A DNA stretch of 20,244 bases, from positions 1 to 20,244 of IMG/VR virus record IMGVR_UViG_3300020410_000079. The stretch is one strand, 5' to 3'. Position 1 is the first letter of the stretch, and every line of letters starts with the position of its first letter. Shown here piece by piece: positions 13,737 to 20,195 of this stretch. The notes below the pieces were generated by a model. It was given only the letters and a program-made list of their open reading frames with translations. It did no database searches and had not been told where the DNA came from. Source of the stretch: a virus. A program made the position numbers and the translations under genes.

Positions 13737-16443
13737 TCTTCAAGACGTCATCGAACGTATGAAAGCGGAAGGTGATCTGACTCGAAATAGCGGCACCAAT
13801 TCTCTGAAGCAGACGAATCGTATTCTTGGTGAAGTAAGAACCGAGCTTGTTGAGATTGGTAAGAGCCTTGGCGCTATTCGTACGGTTGGAGGTCTTGGTG
13901 GCGGTCAGGTAGTACAAGTAGTCGGTGGAGCCGGTGGTGGCAGCGGTGGAACAGCAGCTGCAGCAACAGCACCCGTTTCAGGCGGTGAGAATAATGATCC
14001 ACAAACTATCATGGGTCTTCTTGGTGCAGCCATACGCAATCAAACATTGGGTCGAGTTGAAAGAGCATCTGAAGCAGCATTAGATTTCGCGGCTGAGAAG
14101 TTTAGAGAAAGTGCACTCGGTAAAGGTTTAGCTGCTACTCAAAAGTTCGCTGGTGAAAAGGTCGAGGGTACGAAGGAAGGTCTACGGGGTCTGGCTGGTC
14201 TACAGACGAACGAAGAGAGAGACGATCTGCTCAGAAAGTCTGCCGAAGAAGAGAACGCTACTCGAGAATCAATCGATAGACTCGTAGAAGTACAGACCGC
14301 CATGCTCGGTCTATCGGAAGATGAAGCGCAAGCATTACGTAACCGAGAACTTGAGAAAGCAGATCTTGGATCCGGAGGTTCAGCAGCACCTACCGCGACT
14401 ATGATAGGAGCTGGAGCGACAGGAGCGGCCGGTGGTGGTGGTGCCGGCGGTGGCGGAAGCCGCCATGGCGGTGCAAGCGGAGATGGTGCCGGTAAGATGG
14501 GAGGTATTATCGGTAAGTTCTTTGGTGGACTTGCTGGTGGAGCTCTGTCAGGCTTTATCATGGCGCTCGGTAATCCTGCCATGATAAAGGCATCAGCTAT
14601 ATTTGCTATAGTTTTACCGCTGATAGGTGTAGCTCTTGCTGGATTTATTGCTGCGCTCGGACTCGGATTCGCTGCAGCTGCAGCAGTAGCCGGTAAGGGA
14701 CTCGAAGTACTTAACGATCCGCTCGAACACTTTTCTGATGTCATGGGCAACTTCGAAATGCTCGATGGCCAGAAAATCGGAGAAGCCGGTATCGGAATGG
14801 GTACGTTCTTCACTGAGTTGCCACTCCTGAAGATTGGTGCAACGGCTGTTGTTCTTGACAAACTTGACTTAGATGGCTTAGGTAAGTTTTCTGATGCAAT
14901 GAAAGTCTTTGAGAAGACTGATGGTCAGAAACTCAGCGTAGCTGGAACGGGAATAGGAAACTTCTTTGATAATCTACCAGGCCTGGGTGATCTATTATCT
15001 GGATTGGCTGCCGGTAAAGTTAGTGGTAGTCTAGGAGCACTGGCTGACTCTCTTGTAAAGTTTAATGATGTTAACGCAGACAAGCTCAAAACTATCGGTC
15101 CTGCTGTAGGACAATTAGGTGAAGGCTTGTTAGCAGCTGGTCTCGGTGAAGTCTTTAGTACTATATCATCGGCTCTCGGAGGAGAAGGCGGTGGAATCGA
15201 AGGACAGATGACGAGCCTAGCAAATGGCTTTAGACAATTTAGTGATATCAATGCCGACGATGTTGCTAAGATCGGCCCAGCAGTTAAAAACTTAGGTGAA
15301 GGATTAAAGGCTGCAGGTGACAGTGGCGGATTCGGAAATGCTCTTGGTGGTATCGTATCGAGTATAGGTTCATTCTTTGGAGCTGAAGAAAAAGATCCTA
15401 TAGAGATGTTTAAGAAGTTTGCAGTACTCGGTGAAGGTGAGACCGGAGATAGTTTGAAGAGAGCAGGTGAAGCAGTAGGTGGATTAGGGAAAGGCCTCGC
15501 TTCTATCAACAATCTCGATATGGGTAATCTTGATGACTTTGTTGATGATATTCTCCCACCCCTCACTAAGTTAAGTTCGAGTTTTAATAGTCCGGAAATG
15601 GCTGGAGATCCACTGGGTAAATTTAGTGCAGGCCTTGTTAAGCTCGGAGAACTCGAGAAAGTAAACGGCACAGAAGTTCAAGCTAATCTTACAAATATAG
15701 GTAAGGGTTTATCCAGCTTCGCTGAAGATCTTGAAGATGGTAAAATCAAAACACTTCAAAAAGCTGCCTTTATACTTAGTATGATATTCGGTAAATCTGC
15801 TGGTGGTGGAGGAGCAGCACCTCGACAAGAAAGAGCAGGAGGAGCACGAGGAATATTCGGAAGTCCTGGAGGTGCTAATCTTTTGTATGGAGAAACGAGA
15901 TCCGCGGATCTTGAAGGAGCCACTTATCGTAATGAACTGAAATACGGTAAGGAAGCCTTAGCACAAGGTCCAAGTACGCGAGCATTACGAAAAGCAATGT
16001 TTGGCGGTGATGTTAGAAAAGATCTTGCGATGAGAAAAAGGGTCATTGAAAATCTAAAGAGACAAGGTTATACAGATGAACAGCTTTCTCCAGAAGGTCT
16101 TGAGAAACTTACTGGCAAAAAGGGTACAGGCACGGTGCAATTTGGTGGTAAAACATATGATAGTCGAGCCATCGGTTTATATAGAAATCTAAAAGAAGAG
16201 CAAGAGCGATCTCTTATGAGTCCTGGTGGTGGAAGAATGAATGGTGCTGCTATGAATGGCGCTTCGGGTGAAATTGCTGCAGGACAGAGACAGGGTGGTG
16301 GTAATATAGTAGCACCGACAGATAACAGTAATAACTCCACAAATGTTACGAATGTAAATAACGGCGGTGGTGGTGGCAGTCCTCCACCTTCTCCACGCAG
16401 ATCTCAACATCGTGGTGGAATGTATGATGTACGTAATTTCTAA
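13729..16443 (+). CDS. Tail tape-measure / baseplate hub protein (gp29-like position)
   Basis: This 904-residue protein has the layout of a tape measure. It starts with a helical, charged N-terminus (residues 1-50), then a Gly/Ala-rich stretch (about 52-85) and a long helical part with RESIDRLVEVQTAMLGLSED. A glycine hinge follows near 220-260 and a hydrophobic block near 265-325 (SGFIMALGNPAMIKASAIFA, then IVLPLIGVALAGFIAALGLG). Six degenerate repeats (about 330-675) with FSD or FxDxNAD and IGxAVxxLGEGL come next. The C-terminus is basic, then Asn/Gly-rich (NNSTNVTNVNNGGGGG). It follows the gp26-like/frameshift pair, the usual place for a tape measure. It is longer than T4 gp29 (590). The start overlaps the preceding -1 frame stop. 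Assignment rests on composition and context. Confidence 0.7.
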   Translation: MANLQDVIERMKAEGDLTRNSGTNSLKQTNRILGEVRTELVEIGKSLGAIRTVGGLGGGQVVQVVGGAGGGSGGTAAAATAPVSGGENNDPQTIMGLLGAAIRNQTLGRVERASEAALDFAAEKFRESALGKGLAATQKFAGEKVEGTKEGLRGLAGLQTNEERDDLLRKSAEEENATRESIDRLVEVQTAMLGLSEDEAQALRNRELEKADLGSGGSAAPTATMIGAGATGAAGGGGAGGGGSRHGGASGDGAGKMGGIIGKFFGGLAGGALSGFIMALGNPAMIKASAIFAIVLPLIGVALAGFIAALGLGFAAAAAVAGKGLEVLNDPLEHFSDVMGNFEMLDGQKIGEAGIGMGTFFTELPLLKIGATAVVLDKLDLDGLGKFSDAMKVFEKTDGQKLSVAGTGIGNFFDNLPGLGDLLSGLAAGKVSGSLGALADSLVKFNDVNADKLKTIGPAVGQLGEGLLAAGLGEVFSTISSALGGEGGGIEGQMTSLANGFRQFSDINADDVAKIGPAVKNLGEGLKAAGDSGGFGNALGGIVSSIGSFFGAEEKDPIEMFKKFAVLGEGETGDSLKRAGEAVGGLGKGLASINNLDMGNLDDFVDDILPPLTKLSSSFNSPEMAGDPLGKFSAGLVKLGELEKVNGTEVQANLTNIGKGLSSFAEDLEDGKIKTLQKAAFILSMIFGKSAGGGGAAPRQERAGGARGIFGSPGGANLLYGETRSADLEGATYRNELKYGKEALAQGPSTRALRKAMFGGDVRKDLAMRKRVIENLKRQGYTDEQLSPEGLEKLTGKKGTGTVQFGGKTYDSRAIGLYRNLKEEQERSLMSPGGGRMNGAAMNGASGEIAAGQRQGGGNIVAPTDNSNNSTNVTNVNNGGGGGSPPPSPRRSQHRGGMYDVRNF
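14719..15745 (+). repeat. About six degenerate repeats in the tape-measure protein
   Basis: Copies of roughly 52-70 residues begin near FSDVMGNFEMLDGQKIG, FSDAMKVFEKTDGQKLS, LVKFNDVNADKLKTIGPAV, FRQFSDINADDVAKIGPAV, FKKFAVLGEGETGDSLK and FSAGLVKLGELEKVNGTEV. Each is followed by a Gly-spaced (I/V)GxxxGxL(G/F) helix. Copies one/two and three/four are the closest pairs, suggesting stepwise duplication. Confidence 0.7.
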
Positions 16444-16473
16444 AAAAAAGAGGGGACCCAATGGACCCCCTCT
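16442..16473 (-). terminator. Rho-independent terminator of gp32
   Basis: On the minus strand, AGAGGGG and CCCCTCT (16449-16455 with 16467-16473) form a seven-pair GC-rich stem with a short inner loop, followed by eight T (complement of 16442-16449). It lies just after the gp32 stop, and its T run meets the tape-measure stop codon. On the plus strand the stem is not followed by T, so it acts leftward only. Confidence 0.85.
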
Positions 16474-16496
16474 CAAAACCAATACTAATATTAGTT

Positions 16497-17390
16497 TTAT
16501 TCGTCTTCAGCCAACTGCTTAAAAAAGTCTAGGCTGTCATCAGACGATTCATCACTACTCCAAGGAGCACTCTCTTCTTGCTTAGGAGCAGCGGATTGAG
16601 GTTCGGCGAATGCCTCTTCCTCAACTTCCTCCGCAGTGGAAGACACTGCAGTAGCACCAAGAACTCGATTGAGCTTGGCTTGCAGTTCCGAGAATGATTT
16701 GAAGTTCTTACGATCCGTAAACTCAGCAAGTGAGTACTGTGAGTTCCAGATCTTTTCAAGAGCATCGTCATCATCAGATAGAGAAGACGTCGAGTCGAAC
16801 TCAGAGCGATCGTAGTTACGATACCCTTCAACGTTACGAATCTTCATCTTAAAGTTGGCACCGTCCCAGAAGTCAAATGGATTGACTGGGCTTTCATCTT
16901 CGAACTCAGGGTTCATCTGATCATTGATCTTGTCAAAGATACGCTTACCAAACTTGTAAAGGAATACCTTACCATCGTTCTCAGGATGTGCAGGATCCTT
17001 TACGACTACGATGTTGGCGATATAGTTCAGACGCCGCTTCTGTTTGCGAGCCTGTTCCTTACCGGCATCATCGCCACGGTTCCAGAGCATGGAGTTGTAC
17101 TCGCCAACGGGATCCTTTTCGTTAAGGGTCGTCAGAGAGTTCTCGATATACCAGCCGCCTGGTCCTTGGAAACCGTGAGAAAACATACGTACCCAAGGAA
17201 GATCCTCTCCCTTAGGAGCAGGAAGGAACCGGATAACAGCATAACCGTTACCAGCCTTATCGACCTCAGGTTGCCAAAAGCGAGTATCGGCTCCACCGCC
17301 GCCACCGCTCTGCATTTTATTTGTTTCGGAAACGATCTTATCGTAGACCGATTTACGTGAACGCTTAAGTTCAGCGAAAGATGTAGTCAT
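16497..17390 (-). CDS. 32: Single-stranded DNA-binding protein gp32
   Basis: This 297-residue protein matches gp32, which coats single-stranded DNA in replication and recombination and recruits the gp59/gp41 loader. The basic N-terminus FAELKRSRKS is the self-association region. The core has FWQPEVDKAGNGYAVIRFLP, SHGFQGPGGWYIENSLTT, RLNYIANIVVVKDPAHPE and FLYKFGKRIFDKI, then NPFDFWDGANFKMKIRNVEG. The acidic C-terminus (DESSDDSLDFFKQLAEDE) is the protein-interaction tail. Unlike T4 gp32, no cysteine occurs anywhere, so the structural zinc site is absent. GAGG lies seven bases before the ATG. It is read from its own composite promoter at 17448-17478 and ends at the terminator below it. Confidence 0.95.
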   Translation of the reverse strand: MTTSFAELKRSRKSVYDKIVSETNKMQSGGGGGADTRFWQPEVDKAGNGYAVIRFLPAPKGEDLPWVRMFSHGFQGPGGWYIENSLTTLNEKDPVGEYNSMLWNRGDDAGKEQARKQKRRLNYIANIVVVKDPAHPENDGKVFLYKFGKRIFDKINDQMNPEFEDESPVNPFDFWDGANFKMKIRNVEGYRNYDRSEFDSTSSLSDDDDALEKIWNSQYSLAEFTDRKNFKSFSELQAKLNRVLGATAVSSTAEEVEEEAFAEPQSAAPKQEESAPWSSDESSDDSLDFFKQLAEDE

Positions 17391-17447
17391 TCGTATACCT
17401 CGTATATTTAATATGTTTGCTTGTCCACATAATCATAATGTATGATA

Positions 17448-17478
17448 TATTTATACCATAGTTAGAAATCATTGTAAA
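17448..17478 (-). promoter_or_regulatory. Composite early/late promoter of gp32
   Basis: On the minus strand TTTACA (17478-17473), a spacer of 17 bases and TATAAA (17455-17450) form a near-consensus sigma70 promoter. The same -10 region extends to an exact TATAAATA late octamer (17455-17448). The region 17391-17486 has no other feature I can see. Confidence 0.75.
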
Positions 17479-17486
17479 TAAGTTTT

Positions 17487-17642
17487 CTAGAAATAATTGT
17501 CTTGTTCGATACTTTTTTGCTCCCATGTTGGTTTGAAAGTTCGTAACTCATTCTGCATATAGCTAACTTCTTTCTCGAGTTCCCTTACACGCTCTCTTAG
17601 CTTCTGCAGTTCACCCGTGTATCTTTCTACTTCAAGATTCAT
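17487..17642 (-). CDS. 51-residue coiled-coil protein
   Basis: A short ORF lies between gp59 and gp32. It reads MNLEVERYTGELQKLRERVR, then ELEKEVSYMQNELRTFKP, ending NYF. Residues about 4-36 show regular Leu/Val spacing with alternating charges, as in a two-stranded coiled coil. AAGGAG lies eight bases before the ATG, inside the end of gp59, and the start overlaps the gp59 stop by 11 bases. The strong ribosome site and tight coupling argue for a real gene. I do not recognise it. The end of the ORF lies just upstream of the -35 box of the gp32 promoter. Confidence 0.75.
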   Translation of the reverse strand: MNLEVERYTGELQKLRERVRELEKEVSYMQNELRTFKPTWEQKSIEQDNYF

Positions 17643-18243
17643 TGATAGTCTCCTTGAGTTTCTTTCGATATGAAAACTTATCGTAGCTTAAAAACTGACG
17701 ATAATTAGAAATGAGTTGTTTCTTTTCCTCCCATACAATATCATCTAATCTTGCATTCCAGTACCGTATGAACTTCAATACACCATCCATTATAATAATA
17801 GTCTCGATACTGATCTTCTTCTGAAGCAATAACTTCAGTAACAAAGGATGATTGCCATCCTCTACCAGTAGTAATTTATTAAGCTCCAGATCCCGATCCC
17901 GGCAGTGATCAACAAGCCAACGTAACTCGTTATCAAAATGATAGCTAAGAGATTCACGGCGCTTCTTAAATTGTACATAGTTATCTTCACTTTCTTGGGA
18001 TACAAGATTGCCTACCCAGTTGTTGCTAATAATGAAGTTGCTGACATAGAACTCTATGAGCTCTTCCTTATCGTACTTCTTCGATAGCTTACGAAAGAAG
18101 AACCTGTCGTTACGTTTTAAAAATGACTCTTCACCTGCTCGTACTTTACCGTTATACTTAAAGTAATCATAGTTACTCGTGAAGTGCTGCTTCAGAGCAA
18201 GGTATACCTTGTAAGCATCAAAACCTTCAGTTACTTCGTACAT
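17632..18243 (-). CDS. 59: Replicative helicase loader gp59
   Basis: This protein of about 203 residues matches T4 gp59 (217), which loads the gp41 helicase on gp32-coated forks. Shared blocks are DAYKVYLALKQHFTSNYDYF-KYN, KRNDRFFFRKLSKKYDKEEL, SNFIISNNWVGN, RESLSYHFDNELRWL, and further on LLKLLLQKKISIETIIIMDG and DDIVWEE. The gene sits directly upstream of gp32 as in T4. I place the start at the ATG at 18243, which overlaps the SufU-like stop by 13 bases. The in-frame ATG at 18279 would add 12 residues and a 49-base overlap. The C-terminus is basic. Confidence 0.93.
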   Translation of the reverse strand: MYEVTEGFDAYKVYLALKQHFTSNYDYFKYNGKVRAGEESFLKRNDRFFFRKLSKKYDKEELIEFYVSNFIISNNWVGNLVSQESEDNYVQFKKRRESLSYHFDNELRWLVDHCRDRDLELNKLLLVEDGNHPLLLKLLLQKKISIETIIIMDGVLKFIRYWNARLDDIVWEEKKQLISNYRQFLSYDKFSYRKKLKETINES

Positions 18244-18647
18244 GCTTCTCTCATGGCGTGCCAACTCATCGTGGCACATTTTACTCTAGTCGGAAACTTA
18301 CTTACGCCTGATAATGATTTCATGATTTCAGTGTCATCGTCATCTTCTACTTCTTGACCAGTACACAATTTATGAAACTTATCAAAGAGTATAAGCACCT
18401 CTTCTATTGTTCTACCTTTAATCATGCTTGACATAATCGATGCACTAGCAACACTGATAGCACAACCTCGAGCTCTGTAGCTTACATCTGATACAACACC
18501 ATCCTTAATATCAACATATACAGTAAGTTGATCGCCGCACATAGGATTGTTTGCTTCTGTAGTGCATGTGTATTGTTCCAGCACTCCAAAGTTGCGTGGA
18601 CTTTTTGCGTGGTCCAAAATTACTTCTTGATACAGTTCGTCGATCAT
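18231..18647 (-). CDS. sufU: SufU-type iron-sulfur cluster assembly protein
   Basis: This 138-residue protein is of the SufU/IscU scaffold family, which receives sulfur from a cysteine desulfurase and helps build Fe-S clusters. The three conserved cysteines and the aspartate are present: C37 and D39 in NNPMCGD, C62 in RARGCAIS, and C124 in FPTRVKCATMSWHAM. The GVSKFPTRVKCAT insert before the third Cys marks the SufU branch (a zinc-dependent sulfur acceptor in Bacillus) rather than IscU. Full length, no sign of decay. Its start overlaps the gp33 stop as ATGA, so it is co-translated with gp33 and gp59. A phage copy is best read as an auxiliary metabolic gene supporting host Fe-S supply during infection; partner enzyme unknown here. 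Confidence 0.93.
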   Translation of the reverse strand: MIDELYQEVILDHAKSPRNFGVLEQYTCTTEANNPMCGDQLTVYVDIKDGVVSDVSYRARGCAISVASASIMSSMIKGRTIEEVLILFDKFHKLCTGQEVEDDDDTEIMKSLSGVSKFPTRVKCATMSWHAMREACTK

Positions 18648-18877
18648 ACTGGTAATTTCTGAATCTTTTCCTTCATCATATTGAGATCACTTGCTTCTGA
18701 AGCAATTGTTTGTTTGATCTTTGTGTTAAGAAGCTTCGCGGCTACTTCAATTTCCATGTCGTTTTTGTCACAATAATGCACAACTGCATCCATATATGAG
18801 ATCTTCAATCCACAAGCAATCTTTTCAATCTGCATTGAGAAAGAGCTCGTGTTGAATATTTTTACTGCTTCTTCCAT
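18644..18877 (-). CDS. 33: Late transcription co-activator gp33
   Basis: This 77-residue protein resembles the short gp33 proteins of marine T4-like phages: FSMQIEKIACGLKISYMDAV followed by VHYCDKNDMEIEVAAKLL, NTKIKQTIASEASDLNM and a final KIQKLPV. gp33 links RNA polymerase to the sliding clamp and co-activates late promoters; the C-terminal hydrophobic end would contact the clamp. The presence of exact TATAAATA late promoters in this window agrees with this role. The start lies inside the end of the SleB-like gene (16-base overlap) and the stop overlaps the SufU-like start. In T4, gene 33 also neighbours 59 and 32. Confidence 0.85.
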   Translation of the reverse strand: MEEAVKIFNTSSFSMQIEKIACGLKISYMDAVVHYCDKNDMEIEVAAKLLNTKIKQTIASEASDLNMMKEKIQKLPV

Positions 18878-19368
18878 CTGTAGAAAATGTGATCCTCTAT
18901 TTTAGTGGTTCTCGTCTTGGTTTTTGCCCATGATGGAGATACGTAGTATGCATGATAGTGAGTAGCTCCAGTAGTGATGTCGATCATATTCTGTTTCATT
19001 AACATCCGAGAAAGATCAACGATATCAGAATATTCTTTCTTTTGTGTTATCTTGTCAGATTTACCATCGCAATACCAAGAGAAATGACATTTATTTCTTA
19101 TAGGTATCATTTCACCAGTGCCTTTCCATGACGGGCGATGAGGTCCCTGTGTAATAACTTCGCATATCGTATTGGGGAATCTTTTATCCCGTACACGATT
19201 GAGTGTTACCTGACCAACAGCAATCTGACCTGCTATAGATTGATTTCTTGCTTCATGATAGATATTAAGAGAGAGACAACTCGTCTCATCATCTATTGCT
19301 GTAGCGCTAGATGCGTAACTGCTCATAGCTGCTATAAGCAAAGCTTTAATCGCTGCGTGTTCAAACAT
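18862..19368 (-). CDS. SleB-like cell wall hydrolase with signal peptide
   Basis: This 168-residue protein has the Hydrolase_2/SleB fold pattern: LNIYHEARNQSIAGQIAVGQ with the probable catalytic E39, VTLNRVRDKRFPNTICEVI, KCHFSWYCDGKSD, GATHYHAYYVSPSWAKT and a final HIFYRW. These enzymes cut the glycan strands of peptidoglycan. Residues 1-24 look like a signal peptide (AAIKALLIAAMSSYASSATA) with cleavage after ATA, so it may reach the periplasm without a holin. It is the first gene behind a strong sigma70-type promoter and overlaps gp33. As the gp5-like spike here shows no lysozyme, this is the only visible wall-degrading enzyme in the window. Role in lysis or entry not decided by sequence. 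Confidence 0.9.
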   Translation of the reverse strand: MFEHAAIKALLIAAMSSYASSATAIDDETSCLSLNIYHEARNQSIAGQIAVGQVTLNRVRDKRFPNTICEVITQGPHRPSWKGTGEMIPIRNKCHFSWYCDGKSDKITQKKEYSDIVDLSRMLMKQNMIDITTGATHYHAYYVSPSWAKTKTRTTKIEDHIFYRWKKQ

Positions 19369-19377
19369 GATAGAATT

Positions 19378-19406
19378 ATTATAATCTATTATAGAATGAT
19401 TGTAAA
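19378..19406 (-). promoter_or_regulatory. Sigma70-type early promoter for the SleB-gp33-SufU-gp59 operon
   Basis: On the minus strand, TTTACA (19406-19401), a 17-base spacer and TATAAT (19383-19378) form a nearly perfect host promoter 10 bases before the SleB-like ATG. The message would have a very short leader with no obvious ribosome site. There is no TATAAATA here, so early expression is expected. Confidence 0.78.
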
Positions 19407-19435
19407 TAAAAATGAGGAGCTAACCGTGGCTCCTC
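19403..19435 (-). terminator. Rho-independent terminator after the membrane protein gene
   Basis: GAGGAGC (19414-19420) and GCTCCTC (19429-19435) form a perfect seven-pair stem with an eight-base loop. On the minus strand it is followed by ATTTTTATTTA. It ends leftward transcription 28 bases after the stop at 19464, and its T tract overlaps the -35 box of the next promoter. Confidence 0.82.
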
Positions 19436-19463
19436 GCGTGCGTATTACGGCGCAACCCGATTG

Positions 19464-19760
19464 TTATGCTCCCCACATATCATCGTACTTAACACACCCA
19501 TCAACATCTTTAAATTTATCACGATGTGTGACGGGACGGTTATCACGGAATGTTTTAAATGTAAAGAACACTCCGATTAAAAACAGTACATGAATGATCA
19601 GTGAAGGTCCGAGTGTTGAATAGAGACCTGTAGCCACTGAAAAGATCATACACCACATTACGGCGAGGTACGTCATGATTTGAAACCGAACCATCTTTGG
19701 CAGATGACTCAGGGGATTTTTATCAGGGTCCATTACGCTGGACCACATACTCTTAATCAT
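19464..19760 (-). CDS. Small two-helix membrane protein of unknown function
   Basis: I place the start at the ATG at 19760, giving 98 residues (MIKSMWSSVMDPDKNPLSHL...). GAAGGA lies eight bases before it and it begins four bases after the upstream stop. The longer frame from 19844 would run far into the upstream gene. Two hydrophobic segments are clear: about residues 25-46 (FQIMTYLAVMWCMIFSVATG) and about 52-69 (GPSLIIHVLFLIGVFFTF), separated by a short turn. The C-terminal 30 residues are charged and end in KYDDMWGA. It is probably an inner-membrane hairpin with both ends on one side. Small two-helix proteins can be holins or superinfection factors; nothing here decides. Confidence 0.8.
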   Translation of the reverse strand: MIKSMWSSVMDPDKNPLSHLPKMVRFQIMTYLAVMWCMIFSVATGLYSTLGPSLIIHVLFLIGVFFTFKTFRDNRPVTHRDKFKDVDGCVKYDDMWGA

Positions 19761-19764
19761 TAAC

Positions 19765-19998
19765 TCAGTCCTTCTTGTTAATGAATGATTGTAACTTCTC
19801 AGCTTGAGCAATGACCTCTTCCGGTGTAAACATCTTCGGAACATACTTCTCTACATCTTTGTAGATAAAAGCGTTGGTCTCCATTGCCTTCGTCATCGTT
19901 TCCCAAGCCATGGTTGAAGCTTGTTCGTACTGACGGTCAAGCATATCCTTGGCCATTGTCAGTAGATCAAAGCGTATTTCGTACGGATTTTTTGACAC
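19765..19998 (-). CDS. Small conserved-looking phage protein of unknown function
   Basis: This 77-residue protein starts at a GTG (19998) preceded by AGGAG at seven bases, a strong ribosome site. It reads MSKNPYEIRFDLLTMAKDML, then DRQYEQASTMAWETMTKAM, and after a middle segment MFTPEEVIAQAEKLQSFINK. It is mostly helical. I recall similar 'NPYEIR..LL.MAK' small proteins from marine T4-like phages but know no function. It is followed after four bases by the membrane protein gene, forming a two-gene unit between the tmRNA segment and the terminator at 19403-19435. Confidence 0.82.
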   Translation of the reverse strand: MSKNPYEIRFDLLTMAKDMLDRQYEQASTMAWETMTKAMETNAFIYKDVEKYVPKMFTPEEVIAQAEKLQSFINKKD

Positions 19999-20025
19999 TA
20001 TGTTTCTCCTGTGTGAGTGTGTAAG

Positions 20026-20195
20026 TGGGAGGCTTCTGTTGCCAGGTGCCTCCCGGACCCCGATTAACTACGCTGCGAGAGCGAAGTTATCATGTGCAAA
20101 GTTATCGTTTGCATTTGTAGTGTTTGACCTATGAGGCGGTCAGCCCTGTAACTCCAATTCACTATTTACTACCAGTCGATCCTAGCACACCCCCC
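20026..20195 (-). ncRNA. ssrA: Coding segment of a permuted two-piece tmRNA (ssrA), alphaproteobacterial type
   Basis: Read on the minus strand, the segment starts with GGGGGGTGTG (acceptor strand), then CTAGGATCGACTGG, matching the conserved 5' tRNA-like part of tmRNA (E. coli: CTGGATTCGACGGG). An H-type pseudoknot at 20147-20125 fits PK1: GGGC/GCCU and GACC/GGUC interlocked, with a one-base first loop and CAUA. Thirteen bases later comes a tag frame from GCA at 20112 to TAG at 20068: ANDNFAHDNFALAA. After the tag, GGGAGGC and GCCTCCC (20054-20048 with 20033-20027) form a hairpin holding ACCTGGCAACAGAA. No T-arm or CCA follows, so the acceptor half should lie upstream, beyond 20244, as in permuted genes; 20196-20244 would be the intervening spacer. 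Confidence 0.85.
20068..20112 (-). other. tmRNA proteolysis tag reading frame
   Basis: GCA resume codon at 20112-20110, then 13 codons and TAG (20070-20068), giving ANDNFAHDNFALAA. The AND start and ALAA end are the usual SmpB-proximal and ClpXP-recognised features of ssrA tags. The central DNFA repeat (NDNFAHDNFA) is unusual. Confidence 0.82.

Noticed and set aside
14139-14861. Long antisense ORF (240 codons) in the tape-measure gene, and a second one at 14925-15671
   Set aside because: Pro/Ser/Ala-rich translations opposite a Gly/Ala-rich gene with biased codons; no ribosome site or protein-like pattern. They are shadows.
16484-16495. Palindrome ACTAATATTAGT followed by TTTTATT as a plus-strand terminator for the tape measure
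   Set aside because: The stem is AT-only and, once a loop is allowed, only about four pairs long; too weak to claim.
20027-20054. GC-rich hairpin as a terminator
   Set aside because: No T tract follows on either strand, and it fits the 3' hairpin of the tmRNA coding segment.
20026-20195. One-piece tmRNA reading with the 3' tRNA half after the tag
   Set aside because: No T-arm, CCA or strand complementary to GGGGGUG occurs between the tag and the GTG start at 19998, so a permuted two-piece layout is required.
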